A DNA stretch of 49,100 nucleotides from Candidatus Symbiothrix sp. (GCA_031261285.1 JAISKM010000084.1:1-49100), one strand, 5' to 3'; shown: positions 41,501-49,027, counted from the stretch's first letter. Program-made: numbers and translations. Notes: a model not told the origin generated them from the letters alone.

Positions 41501-41833
41501 CCAGACTGTTGTTCCATTCAGGATAAATTCTACTACTAACGTATCGTTAGTTGCGGAGGGAATATACAGGTCCATGTAGGCACTGTTGGTAGCATTTATC
41601 GTGAGGAGGGAAGGCAGAGTCACAATCAACTGTGATTTGCCCGCAGTAGTCCATTGCAGGCTTTGGGAACCTTCCTTATAGTGTTCCGTAGAAACGGATA
41701 GTGTACCATTCGACGCCGTCCAATCGGAAGAGATGACGTCACTCTCAAAAGTATAGTCCTGCCCAAACAGGATAGATGTTGGGGCAAATAGAAGGATGAA
41801 TATCCTTGTAATCGTTTTTTTCATCTTTTTCAT
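38582..41833 (-). CDS. Polysaccharide lyase family 8 enzyme, T9SS-sorted
   Basis: 1083 aa. Signal peptide (ITRIFILLFAPTSILFGQ), N-terminal lyase jelly-roll domain (about 25-165), catalytic alpha-helical toroid, then the central beta-sandwich. It aligns with chondroitinase ABC-type PL8: FHHNTHYNNYMY has His444 and Tyr451 at the H-x6-Y catalytic spacing, SGRNPFG carries the Arg and SEIYSGTNRFGRYQSHG the Glu. PL8 enzymes cleave glycosaminoglycans by beta-elimination. The last 70 residues (QIAIYTANGTLVYKQEHKAG, LPKGVLVCVVSDTKKTESQ) are a T9SS sorting domain, so the lyase acts outside the cell. No glucuronyl hydrolase or sulfatase is present in the window. Substrate could be chondroitin, hyaluronan or a related uronic-acid polymer. 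Confidence 0.92.
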   Translation of the reverse strand: MKKMKKTITRIFILLFAPTSILFGQDYTFESDVISSDWTASNGTLSVSTEHYKEGSQSLQWTTAGKSQLIVTLPSLLTINATNSAYMDLYIPSATNDTLVVEFILNGTTVWRTANFLCNTRGWREFNRAYNEYASTSNRQISSLRFTLKPTDDAPRKLFFDDVHLNQPTQTGRVPGTHWVLDRSYLTQNTDQSDYTKGFGRALRTYANAVNSTELPITEPTVQELNDLNNLRIAQKQHLTPTYNADQARLARDYVTTLNIVRNSDGTLSGKVIDTTVSGLTFESVVTILQRLGYLAGAIETTGAEDMKTAFSDYLEHLFDQGFSEGCNILYYCNAYTAPQTVIPLLLTIIPTCTGNQREEIIKLARWISFYDTMYEPESDYLGSINSDIIYLYLSYMQTIAMFHGEDALAVRELKAVKRFMERSTEYVPGSNDMFKPDGTGFHHNTHYNNYMYAYQPFLAGIYTFKGTEFRLSEEAYERFKKAILAIYTMATLSTNDTRHYAHTFSGRNPFGLGGMNVYFSKNEFEKLVEIGGDCMGTDIDEELAGAYNYFFQSGNYAVAPNVYEGFYAFNYSPAAIFRQNNWVATMHAPTTNLWGSEIYSGTNRFGRYQSHGVLEITYGNGTLAASGYPTNTGGGWDWNVIPGTTTVHYTTWQDMMPGKNTTDRFDQFTNTKNFSGGLSFGDCGVFTTDFDQIDTWSNSSRFTPTNLVFKKSMFAFENMIISLGSDIGSSGTYSTNWITATNLFQEIISSEDAPLLHNGNTLRNPYQSTIPSTANNWLITPLGTGYYIPRANDDIVIFYDSQTTPDHSGSDYASPISTSKAAKAYLKHGIKPASAGYVFVVVPAATQEVMEDLATHIGDNGGDVFTIESQSTAMHALTYKPLHITAYSFFTAVNAIPFGIVESTSSKHLLMDKLDPQTGRHEFAVSNPNLNPQTNSVFGWITQPTETTITLKGEWLPVENTPGVAFSPPAGGTTTVTVTMNDGNAVYFAVKTMDDTKITAVNSSPQWFGLLKTENQLDLQFSEPLTEHVQIAIYTANGTLVYKQEHKAGSQHVSIPLGQLPKGVLVCVVSDTKKTESQKFIR

Positions 41834-41912
41834 CTTTTTATTTTTTTAAAACTTAAGTTAATGTTTGATTGGCACCAAGTGTGTATAGTGCAACTACTAA
41901 CTTTAATTATGA

Positions 41913-43241
41913 TTATTCATTACTGTTTAAGCATTCCGCTTCTTTTATTTGCGAACCCCACAAGGCATAATACAACATCACCAATTCGCAAAACGCCGAT
42001 AACAGCCATGTCCATCTCCATGAACCCAAAATATCTGCCAATCCTCCCTGTATGAGTGTAAATACAGCTCCTCCAAATACGGCAGAGATAAATACACCGG
42101 ATGCTTTTGAAGTATATTTGTTCAAGCCTTTGATGGATAGAGAATAAATACAACTCCACATGGAAGAATGTAGAAGTCCTATAGCCACCAGGAACCACAG
42201 ATTTTGAGTGATGATGGTAATGAGGATCAATATCGTCGCAATGATAGTTGTTGTAACCAGTTGAGTCCGGGCAGAAATTTTACTAAAGAAACTCGAAATA
42301 GATCTTCCTACAAAAAATCCACCCCAATATAATGTTGAAAGTAAGGCATGTATTCCCAAATCCATTCCACCAATGATAATATCTGTTTGCCCAAAAAAGG
42401 TGACAGGATGTCCGGATGCTTTCAACTCCAATGCGTTGAGATTGATATTGGCACCGATAGCCACTTCCGTTCCTACATAAAAGAAAATGGCGAGCACCCC
42501 CAATGCAAAATGCCTGAATGACCAGATGCTTCTTTCCAGTTTTTCTCCGGCTACAGCTCTTGTGTTTGCAATATCCGGAAGATGAAGTTTTTTTGTGATT
42601 AAAATAACCACCAAAACACCTGTAATCAATACGGAAAGAGGTAGTAGCAATTGTTTAATTTCTACTTGTCCAATTGAAATTCCGCTGAATATCACTAATG
42701 TCACGAAGAACGGAGCAGAAGTGGTGCCAATTGAATTGATGCCTGTCAAAATATTTAACCGCTGCACGGGTTGAGTTCCGCGCAGCCGGTAAGAAGCAGC
42801 ATAAGGATTGACAACCACCTGAATGATTGCCGCAGAGGTGCCCATTAAATAAGAACCGGCAACGAAAATAATAAATGCAAATGGGATGACAGCATCTCCA
42901 ATGCTGAAAACCAGATCAGGAAATTTATACCCGAGCCAAGAAGAACACAGGTATACAAGCAATCCTGAAAGCATGAAAGACAGACCTCTCAGGATGGTGC
43001 TTTTGTATCCGAAAGCATTGACCCATTTACTTCCTAACGTTCCATTTAATAAATATCCCAAAAAGAAAAAGAAAGAAATTAACGTGGTAAACGTATTCTT
43101 AAAACTTCCTGCATGGGCTAAAAAAGTAAACTTCAGGGGTGCCTGCAACTGTTCATTGACAGTGGTCATAAACCCAACAATGAAGTAGATAAATGTGATG
43201 ATTAGGAACGGCGCAAGAGGGTTGCTCTTTTCTGTTTTCAT
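41913..43241 (-). CDS. FucP-type major facilitator sugar permease
   Basis: 442 aa, about 12 membrane segments. The start NPLAPFLIITFIYFIVGFMT and LISFFFFLGYLLNGTLGSK match the FHS/fucose permease branch of the MFS, which takes up sugars with H+. Its start overlaps the mannitol dehydrogenase stop by 4 nt (ATGA), so the two are coupled, and the sugar is likely fructose, mannitol or a related polyol. There is no sign of truncation. Confidence 0.86.
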   Translation of the reverse strand: MKTEKSNPLAPFLIITFIYFIVGFMTTVNEQLQAPLKFTFLAHAGSFKNTFTTLISFFFFLGYLLNGTLGSKWVNAFGYKSTILRGLSFMLSGLLVYLCSSWLGYKFPDLVFSIGDAVIPFAFIIFVAGSYLMGTSAAIIQVVVNPYAASYRLRGTQPVQRLNILTGINSIGTTSAPFFVTLVIFSGISIGQVEIKQLLLPLSVLITGVLVVILITKKLHLPDIANTRAVAGEKLERSIWSFRHFALGVLAIFFYVGTEVAIGANINLNALELKASGHPVTFFGQTDIIIGGMDLGIHALLSTLYWGGFFVGRSISSFFSKISARTQLVTTTIIATILILITIITQNLWFLVAIGLLHSSMWSCIYSLSIKGLNKYTSKASGVFISAVFGGAVFTLIQGGLADILGSWRWTWLLSAFCELVMLYYALWGSQIKEAECLNSNE

Positions 43242-44680
43242 AAGAGCATTGATTTGAGTACCGGAATAATGCCTTTTGCTTTTATGTCATCCACCATCTG
43301 CAAATACGTCTTTACAAATGTATCGGCAACTTTCAAATCTGTGCTTAAGAAGGGTGATAATCCAAGAAAATCAACAGGTTTGTCACTCGCAATCAAATCC
43401 AAATCCTCTGCAGTCAGCCAAGGCTCATTGATTTCAAACGACGCACCGTTGTCATCGGTTTTATATTTCAGATAGTGACGGTAAGCAGCAAACAGAAATG
43501 CTACACGGGTAAGTTCTGCTTTGTCGCGAATCATTTTTATCAAATTGGGCATCACGTAAATAGGAATTTTAGATACACCATCGGCACACAAGCGGCTTAG
43601 TTGGTCGCTCACAGAACGGTTGCCGAAACGCTCAATAAGCGTTTGCTTATACAGTTCCAAATCGGTGTTTCCGGGCGCAGGAACGTAGGGCGTAATATCC
43701 TTGTCCATGAATGTGCGCAGGAAGCGAGCAAAAAGTTGGTCGTGCATGGCATCGTCCACCTTACGGTAGCCACTCAAAAAAGAGGGGTAGGAGAGCAGTG
43801 TGTGGGAAGCGTTGAGCAGGCTGAGTTTCATGTTTTCATAAGCTGTCACGTCATTGGTAAACTCTGCACCAACTTGTTCCCAAGCAGGACGACCGGCAAT
43901 GAATTGATCTTCGATAACCCATTGGATAAAATCTTCGCAGTAAACGGGAGCATGATCGTTGGTGCCGTTTTTGAGGTTCAAACGTTCTATATCTGCAGGC
44001 GTAGTGGCAGGAGTGATGCGGTCAACCATACTGTTGGGAAAGGTGACGTTTTGAGAAACCCATTTGGCCAATTCGGCATCTTGAGCTGCAATGAAGGAGG
44101 TAAACGCGCGCTTTGCGGTAGTACCATTGTGTTGCAGATTGTCGCACGAGAGAATCGTAATAGCACCGGCACCGGCTGCTTTACGCTTGCGCAAGCCTTC
44201 GGCAACGAAACCGAAAACAGTTTTAGGATGCTGTGGGTTCTTCAGGTCGTGAACGACAGCTTCATTGTCGAGGATAAATTCGCCGCTGTGTTTGTCCATG
44301 TTATACCCGCCTTCGGTAATGGTAAGTGTGATAATCTTCGTTGCAGGGTTGGCTATCTTGTCGAAAACAGCTTGCGGATTTTCTACTCCCCAAATAAGTT
44401 CCACGATTGAACCGATGGTGTATGCTTCATCTTTGCCGTTGCGTCCACACACGGTGAGGGTGTAGGTAGTATCTTGGCGCTTGAGTGCGTTAAACAAGCG
44501 TTCGTCGCCGGGCAGAAGCATTACACCACAGATACCCCAGGCATGCTGGCTGACATCAGCCAACAAGTTGTCTGTAAAAAACGCTTCGTGCGCACGATGA
44601 AAATTGCCCACACCAATGTGAACGATACCCGCCTTTACTTCGGCGCGGTTGTACTGAAATTGACTCATTTGTGTATTCAT
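43238..44680 (-). CDS. Mannitol 2-dehydrogenase-like polyol dehydrogenase
   Basis: 480 aa, cytoplasmic, long-chain mannitol dehydrogenase family. The N-terminus has IVHIGVGNFHRAHEAFFTDN, the middle LTITEGGYNMD and FGFVAEGLRKRKAAGAG with LSCDNLQHNG, and the active site is MKLSLLNASHTLLSYPS (K-x3-LN-x2-H, about residues 283-293). Within the family the sequences LYKQTLIERFGN and SDQLSRLCADGVSKIP look more like mannitol 2-dehydrogenase than fructuronate or tagaturonate reductase. It would interconvert mannitol and fructose using NAD. It lies between the sigma gene and the permease, and a fructokinase-like enzyme is encoded in locus A. The uronate reductase alternative must be kept open because of the adjacent PL8 lyase. 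Confidence 0.85.
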   Translation of the reverse strand: MNTQMSQFQYNRAEVKAGIVHIGVGNFHRAHEAFFTDNLLADVSQHAWGICGVMLLPGDERLFNALKRQDTTYTLTVCGRNGKDEAYTIGSIVELIWGVENPQAVFDKIANPATKIITLTITEGGYNMDKHSGEFILDNEAVVHDLKNPQHPKTVFGFVAEGLRKRKAAGAGAITILSCDNLQHNGTTAKRAFTSFIAAQDAELAKWVSQNVTFPNSMVDRITPATTPADIERLNLKNGTNDHAPVYCEDFIQWVIEDQFIAGRPAWEQVGAEFTNDVTAYENMKLSLLNASHTLLSYPSFLSGYRKVDDAMHDQLFARFLRTFMDKDITPYVPAPGNTDLELYKQTLIERFGNRSVSDQLSRLCADGVSKIPIYVMPNLIKMIRDKAELTRVAFLFAAYRHYLKYKTDDNGASFEINEPWLTAEDLDLIASDKPVDFLGLSPFLSTDLKVADTFVKTYLQMVDDIKAKGIIPVLKSMLL

Positions 44681-44696
44681 GTTTTTCTATTGTTAG

Positions 44697-45278
44697 TTAA
44701 TATATACATGCTAAAATCACCAACACTATTAAATAATAATGTTTTGCTAATTGTGCTTTCATAAATGCCAAAGCTTTTGAAAGTTGTGTTTGAACAGTGG
44801 ATTCTGCCAGATTTAACTCCTTGGCTATTTCTTTGATTGAATACCCCCTGTTTTTACTGAGCAGAAAAATCCGTTTTCGTGCAGGAGGTAATTGTTGCGC
44901 CAATTTATCAATCATCTCTTCCAACATCTTCCGGTTAATTTCTTTTTCGGTGGAATAATCCGAAATAGAACCACTTTGCTTGAAGTATTCCTGATAAATA
45001 TATACAACGGTTTGATGTTCTAATTCATTTAAGAGCATGTTTTTTGCAATGGTACACAAGTAAGAGAAAAAGGATTTATCGGAAGCGATGAGTTGTCGAG
45101 TTTCCCAAATCTTGACGAATGTACGTTGTGTCAATTCTTCCGATAAATAGGTGTTCCCATTGGATATTCTCAAAATGAAATTATAGAGTTTTCCGCTGTA
45201 TTGGTCATACAATTTTTCAAAAGCAAGCGAAGAGCCTTCTTTGAGTAAGTTGAGATTGAAAGAATCATTGGTTTCCAT
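44697..45278 (-). CDS. ECF RNA polymerase sigma factor, locus B
   Basis: 193 aa from the ATG at 45278; a GTG at 45299 would add seven residues. Region 2 is at about 12-80 (LAFEKLYDQYSGKLYNFILR, EELTQRTFVKIWETRQLI) and region 4 at about 115-175 (LPPARKRIFLLSKNRGYSIK, EIAKELNLAESTVQTQLSK). The last 14 residues are strongly hydrophobic (YYLIVLVILACIY), a possible membrane-interacting tail. It heads locus B, 25 nt after an exported nitroreductase and 16 nt before the mannitol dehydrogenase, and has no FecR next to it. The nearest same-locus FecR is at 36519-37520. Confidence 0.93.
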   Translation of the reverse strand: METNDSFNLNLLKEGSSLAFEKLYDQYSGKLYNFILRISNGNTYLSEELTQRTFVKIWETRQLIASDKSFFSYLCTIAKNMLLNELEHQTVVYIYQEYFKQSGSISDYSTEKEINRKMLEEMIDKLAQQLPPARKRIFLLSKNRGYSIKEIAKELNLAESTVQTQLSKALAFMKAQLAKHYYLIVLVILACIY

Positions 45279-45303
45279 GATTACTTTTGAAAATCGCACA
45301 AAA

Positions 45304-45903
45304 TTACTTTTTATATCCGACAGTTTGTGTTAATACCGGCGCTTCGGTTTCGCTCAATTGCAAAGCCGCTTTCACTTCGGCTTTGTCGAACCAACCTCTG
45401 ACCACAGTACCTAAACCGGCAGAAGCGCAATATAAATACACATTCTGAGAGATATAACCAACATTGACGGTTGCCCCTTCGATATCATTTTTAGTCAAAT
45501 CGGCCACAAAAACCAAATTTAAGGGCGCAACGGCTACAACACCCTGATTGCCGGTTTTTGAGCGAAAATCGCCTTTCACCTTTTGTGTCAAGGTGTTTTC
45601 TTTGGCATCATAGACATAAACGCCCGATTTCAGCACCACATACAGAATAAATTCCTGCTTGTTATTGGCCGACGGAACCGTCCGTTTATCGTCGCGATTG
45701 AAACCGTAAGCCGCCCATAACAAGTCGGATAACGTCTGTTCGTCCAATTCCTTATCGGAATATTCACGCGTTGTTTGGCGGTCGCTTAACGCTTCCATCA
45801 ACGGTTTACCTCCTGTTTTCTGAGGCTGTGGCAAAGCAATATCCTGTGCTTTACAAGAAATACATAAACTCGCCATCACTGTAAAAATTAATAACTTTTT
45901 CAT
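45304..45903 (-). CDS. Exported nitroreductase-family lipoprotein
   Basis: 199 aa. Signal peptide with a lipobox (LLIFTVMASLCISC, cysteine at about residue 17). The body follows the nitroreductase/SagB-type fold: LSDRQTTREYSDKELDEQTL, LSDLLWAAYGFNRDD, NIGYIS-like NVGYISQNVYLYCASAGLGT and the C-terminal VLTQTVGYKK. These enzymes bind FMN and reduce nitro compounds or quinones, or dehydrogenate thiazolines, but usually act in the cytoplasm. Export with a lipid anchor is unusual. It lies 21 nt after era, probably cotranscribed. Whether it binds FMN outside the cytoplasm is uncertain. Confidence 0.78.
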   Translation of the reverse strand: MKKLLIFTVMASLCISCKAQDIALPQPQKTGGKPLMEALSDRQTTREYSDKELDEQTLSDLLWAAYGFNRDDKRTVPSANNKQEFILYVVLKSGVYVYDAKENTLTQKVKGDFRSKTGNQGVVAVAPLNLVFVADLTKNDIEGATVNVGYISQNVYLYCASAGLGTVVRGWFDKAEVKAALQLSETEAPVLTQTVGYKK

Positions 45904-45924
45904 ACCTTTATAATTTATAAAATT

Positions 45925-46809
45925 TCAATCTAATTGGTAACCAAACGATTTGAGGAACTTATCGCGGTTGCGCCAATCTTTTTCGACTTTGACAAACAGT
46001 TCGAGAAAGACTTTCTTGTCGAAAAATTTTTCAATGTCTTTGCGGGCCATAGAGCCTACTTTTTTGAGGGCTTTGCCTTGGTCGCCAATGATGATGCCCT
46101 TTTGTGAATCGCGTTCTACGATGATGAGCGAGCGAATACGAATGATTTTCGGCTCCTCTTCAAACGTTTCCACGACCACTTCCACCGAATAGGGAATCTC
46201 CTTTTGATAGTACAGCAGAATTTTTTCACGGATAATTTCCGTGACAAAAAAACGTGCCGGACGGTCAGTCATCTGATCTTTGTCGAAATAAGGCGGGGAT
46301 TCGGGAATCTGCTCCTCAATTCGCTTTTTCAGATAGTCGATGTTGAATTTATTAGTGGCAGAAAGCGGAATAATTTCTGCTGCCGGCAACAATTCCTGCC
46401 ATTCTGCTACTTTCTTCTCCAAATCTGTTTGGTTAGATAAATCTATTTTATTGATAACCAGCAGGATAGGCGATTCTACCTGTTGCACTTTTTGCAGAAA
46501 AAAATTATTCTTGTCGATTTTCTCTACCATATCCGTCACATACACCAATACATCTGCATCGCCCAGAGCCGATTCGGAAAAACTAAGCATGCTTTCTTGA
46601 AGTTTGTAGTTGGGTTGCAACACGCCTGGTGTGTCGGAATAGACAATCTGCATCTCGCCGGTGTTGACAATACCCATGATGCGATGACGCGTGGTTTGTG
46701 ATTTGGATGTGATAATCGACACTTTTTCGCCCACCAACACATTCATCAGCGTAGATTTCCCAACATTAGGATTCCCCACAATATTCACAAAACCGGATCT
46801 ATGCATCAT
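45925..46809 (-). CDS. era: GTPase Era
   Basis: 294 aa. The G1 motif GNPNVGKST, G3 DTPG (SDTPGVLQPNYKLQESML), G4 NKID and the C-terminal KH domain (IGDQGKALKKVGSMARKDIE) ending RNRDKFLKSFGYQLD identify Era, a GTPase that binds 16S rRNA for 30S assembly and cell-cycle control. The start is preceded by a 141-nt gap after fabH carrying a long inverted repeat. The yceD-rpmF-fabH-era order is common in Bacteroidota. Confidence 0.96.
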   Translation of the reverse strand: MMHRSGFVNIVGNPNVGKSTLMNVLVGEKVSIITSKSQTTRHRIMGIVNTGEMQIVYSDTPGVLQPNYKLQESMLSFSESALGDADVLVYVTDMVEKIDKNNFFLQKVQQVESPILLVINKIDLSNQTDLEKKVAEWQELLPAAEIIPLSATNKFNIDYLKKRIEEQIPESPPYFDKDQMTDRPARFFVTEIIREKILLYYQKEIPYSVEVVVETFEEEPKIIRIRSLIIVERDSQKGIIIGDQGKALKKVGSMARKDIEKFFDKKVFLELFVKVEKDWRNRDKFLKSFGYQLD

Positions 46810-46818
46810 AATAGTTAT

Positions 46819-46946
46819 TAGAGTTTAGAGTTTAGAGTGTAGTTAGTAGAGTGTAGAGTGTAGTTAGTAGTGTGTAGTTATTAGAGATTAGTCAGAAAAC
46901 AAAGTGTAATATCTCACCCTAACTACACTCTAAACTCTAAACTCTA
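46819..46946. repeat. 28-bp perfect inverted repeat between fabH and era
   Basis: TAGAGTTTAGAGTTTAGAGT followed by GTAGTTAG (46819-46846) is repeated exactly in reverse complement at 46919-46946, with a 72-nt loop that itself carries further GTGTAGTTAG-like units. The arms are built of a TTTAGAG/TGTAGAG heptad. The fabH-era transcript would fold into a long hairpin here, which could act in RNA processing or stability. It resembles a dispersed repeat rather than an IS element because no transposase is nearby. Confidence 0.85.
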
Positions 46947-46950
46947 CACT

Positions 46951-47946
46951 CTAATTATAGCCCCACTTCAAGTATGTTGCGCCCCAGGTGAAGCCGGCAC
47001 CAAAGGCTGTCAGGATGATGTTGTCGCCTTTTTTGAGTTTGGGTTCCCATTCCCACAAACAGATCGGAATGGTGCCCGCACTGGTGTTGCCGTATTTTTC
47101 AATGTTGATCATCGCTTTTTCCGGCGGAACGCCCAAATAGTTCACCACCGAGTCGATGATGCGCATATTGGCTTGATGGGGTACCACCCAGTCGATTTGT
47201 TTGGTTGTGAGGTTGTTGCGTCTGACGATTTGTTCGCAGGTATCAACCATGTTGGAAACGGCGTGTTTATACACCACTTTTCCGTCTTGCCAGATATAAT
47301 GCAGACGTTGATCGACTGTTTCGTGCGTCGCAGGATGGGCCGAACCGCCGCCGTACATGTGCAGGTTTTCGGGCGTACTGCCGTCAGAACGCAGAATAGA
47401 GTCGATGATTCCGACTTCTTCTTCTGTGGCTTCCAATAACGCACAACCGCAACCGTCCGCAAAAATCGGACAGGTATTGCGATCGGTGTAATCGGTGTAT
47501 GCGGACAATACATCGCCCGCTATGACCATTATTTTTTTGTATCTTCCGGAGACAATGAAACCGTTAGCCACTTCCAGAGCATAGATGAATCCGCTGCAGG
47601 CTGCCTCCATATCGAAACAAAATGCGTTTGTCATCCCCGTTTGAGCGGCTGTGATGGCTGCTGAACTGGGAAGCGGATAATCCGGCGTTGAGGTAGCAAA
47701 CACCACTGCTTCTATTTCCGCAGGATCAAAAGGGTGTTTCTGTTGCAGGCTTTCAATGGCTTTGATCGCCAAATACGATACCCCACAACCTTCTTCAGGC
47801 TTCAACACCCGGCGTTCTTTAATACCAATACGTTTGAGAATCCATTCATCGGACGTCTCAACCATGTTTGACAATTCGTCGTTGTTCAAACGGTATTGTG
47901 GAACATAAGCGCCCACCCCTGTGATTACTGCATGAATCTTGTTCAT
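46951..47946 (-). CDS. fabH: 3-oxoacyl-ACP synthase III (FabH)
   Basis: 331 aa. Condenses acetyl-CoA with malonyl-ACP to start fatty acid synthesis. Catalytic Cys in [14 protein letters not shown], His in [13 protein letters not shown] and Asn in [12 protein letters not shown] are all visible. The N-terminus [19 protein letters not shown] and [18 protein letters not shown] are typical. Its start overlaps the rpmF stop by 4 nt. A complete gene of normal length. Confidence 0.96.
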   Translation of the reverse strand: MNKIHAVITGVGAYVPQYRLNNDELSNMVETSDEWILKRIGIKERRVLKPEEGCGVSYLAIKAIESLQQKHPFDPAEIEAVVFATSTPDYPLPSSAAITAAQTGMTNAFCFDMEAACSGFIYALEVANGFIVSGRYKKIMVIAGDVLSAYTDYTDRNTCPIFADGCGCALLEATEEEVGIIDSILRSDGSTPENLHMYGGGSAHPATHETVDQRLHYIWQDGKVVYKHAVSNMVDTCEQIVRRNNLTTKQIDWVVPHQANMRIIDSVVNYLGVPPEKAMINIEKYGNTSAGTIPICLWEWEPKLKKGDNIILTAFGAGFTWGATYLKWGYN

Positions 47947-48137
47947 TCTGCCACTGCTGCTTTATCAATAATAACTTTACCTTTGTAAAACAATTTTCCT
48001 TCGTGCCAGTGTGCACGGTGATACAAATGATATTCGCCGGTCGTTTGATCCAAAGCGATCTGTGGAAGCACAGCATTGTCGTGTGTGCGTCGTTTGTCCC
48101 TTCTTGTTTTACCTACTCTCCGTTTGGGATGTGCCAT
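47943..48137 (-). CDS. rpmF: 50S ribosomal protein L32
   Basis: 64 aa, [20 protein letters not shown] at the start, matching ribosomal protein L32 (Pro-Lys-Arg rich N-terminus). It sits between yceD (22 nt) and fabH (4-nt overlap), the common rpmF context. The zinc-binding cysteines found in some L32 proteins are absent, which is normal for zinc-free variants. Confidence 0.95.
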   Translation of the reverse strand: MAHPKRRVGKTRRDKRRTHDNAVLPQIALDQTTGEYHLYHRAHWHEGKLFYKGKVIIDKAAVAE

Positions 48138-48159
48138 TTTCTTAGTTTATTTAATTAGT

Positions 48160-48822
48160 TTATATTTTACTTTTTAATTTCTTTTCTTTGTCGAGTTGTT
48201 TTTGTCTTTCGTGCATGCCGAGAATCAGTTCAATCGTTTCTTCGTGCGTAAGTATCTTGTGTTTGCCTTCGCTTTTCTCTTCAATGTCAATATCCTCGAC
48301 TATTTCAATGTCGTCATCGAAATCAACACCCTCATTGCTATCGTCATCGTCTACATCATCAGTGTCGCTGATCACCACGTGCTTTTTCAAATGACTCATC
48401 ATGGAGCGACTGCATTGACCGGCAGGATGTACATGTTTGAGCGGGATTTCCAAAGCCACAAACTCGTACAAAAACCACGCAATGTTGATAAAACCCTCTC
48501 TTTCAGGGATTACCACCACGTCGTCGGCTCCTTCGGCATACTCTGCCCCTAATTTTACGACTAATTTTGCCGTCGTGTCAATAGGGAAATCCATTGCTTC
48601 CAAACAGCGATCACACGCGATAGTCACGTTTCCGTTTAGCTTAAAATCGAAGACAAAAACCTCATCCACACGCGTCACCGTAAGGGTTACTTTGACTTCT
48701 CCTTTTTGTATATCCTCAGATTCTATGTTTGTAAAGAACTGAGTATCAAGCAAGTATTCAATTTTTTGAACATCTTGCCGCATACCAATCAAGTCGACTT
48801 TATATGCACTAAACTTTCCCAA
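48160..48822 (-). CDS. YceD/DUF177 family protein
   Basis: 220 aa, start TTG at 48822, chosen because KFSAYKVDLIGM lies immediately after it and fits the family. The CDRCL motif (IACDRCLEAMDF) and HPAGQCSRSMMSHLKKH are visible. A long acidic insert (DDDDSNEGVDFDDDIEIVED) precedes the C-terminus. YceD proteins are linked to 23S rRNA maturation and usually precede rpmF, as here. The promoter at 48864-48894 is 40 nt upstream. Confidence 0.88.
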   Translation of the reverse strand: MGKFSAYKVDLIGMRQDVQKIEYLLDTQFFTNIESEDIQKGEVKVTLTVTRVDEVFVFDFKLNGNVTIACDRCLEAMDFPIDTTAKLVVKLGAEYAEGADDVVVIPEREGFINIAWFLYEFVALEIPLKHVHPAGQCSRSMMSHLKKHVVISDTDDVDDDDSNEGVDFDDDIEIVEDIDIEEKSEGKHKILTHEETIELILGMHERQKQLDKEKKLKSKI

Positions 48823-48863
48823 AACACAAATTTGTTTAAAAAATACCTAAACAAAAACTTCTG

Positions 48864-48894
48864 CAAAGGTAGACATTTTTATAATACAAACAAA
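48864..48894 (-). promoter_or_regulatory. Bacteroidetes promoter of the yceD operon
   Basis: On the minus strand TTTG (48891-48894) and TACCTTTG (48864-48871) are separated by exactly 19 nt, matching the -33 and -7 consensus TTTG and TAnnTTTG. Transcription would start near 48857, giving a leader of about 35 nt before the TTG start. Confidence 0.75.
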
Positions 48895-48961
48895 GTATTA
48901 GGCAAAAAAAATTAAAAAAATTATCGCTACGACTTCCGTACCGGAATAATTTTTCAAAAAG

Positions 48962-49027
48962 AAAGAGACCCGCACCGGAAAAAAAACGAAACGAAACTAT
49001 GTACAAAAACCCGTGCGGGTGCTCTTT
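48962..49027. terminator. GC-rich hairpin upstream of the yceD promoter
   Basis: AAAGAG pairs with CTCTTT and CCCGCAC with GTGCGGG, with a small internal loop and two further G-C pairs. The minus-strand side ends in CTCTTTCTTTTTG, a T-run suitable for ending a transcript that comes from the right. It could be the terminator of a gene outside the window. The architecture (GC stem of about 10 pairs, long loop, T-run) also recalls the leader elements at 846-924 and 2241-2312. Confidence 0.4.

Noticed and set aside
43238..44680. Fructuronate or tagaturonate reductase as the first choice for the dehydrogenase.
   Set aside because: Family motifs are shared, but LYKQTLIERFGN and the SDQLSRLCADG stretch look closer to mannitol 2-dehydrogenase. 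It is kept only as an alternative because of the PL8 neighbour.
46819..46946. A CRISPR array or tRNA in the repeat between fabH and era.
   Set aside because: The units are 7 nt without spacers of constant length, and no cloverleaf or cas gene is present.
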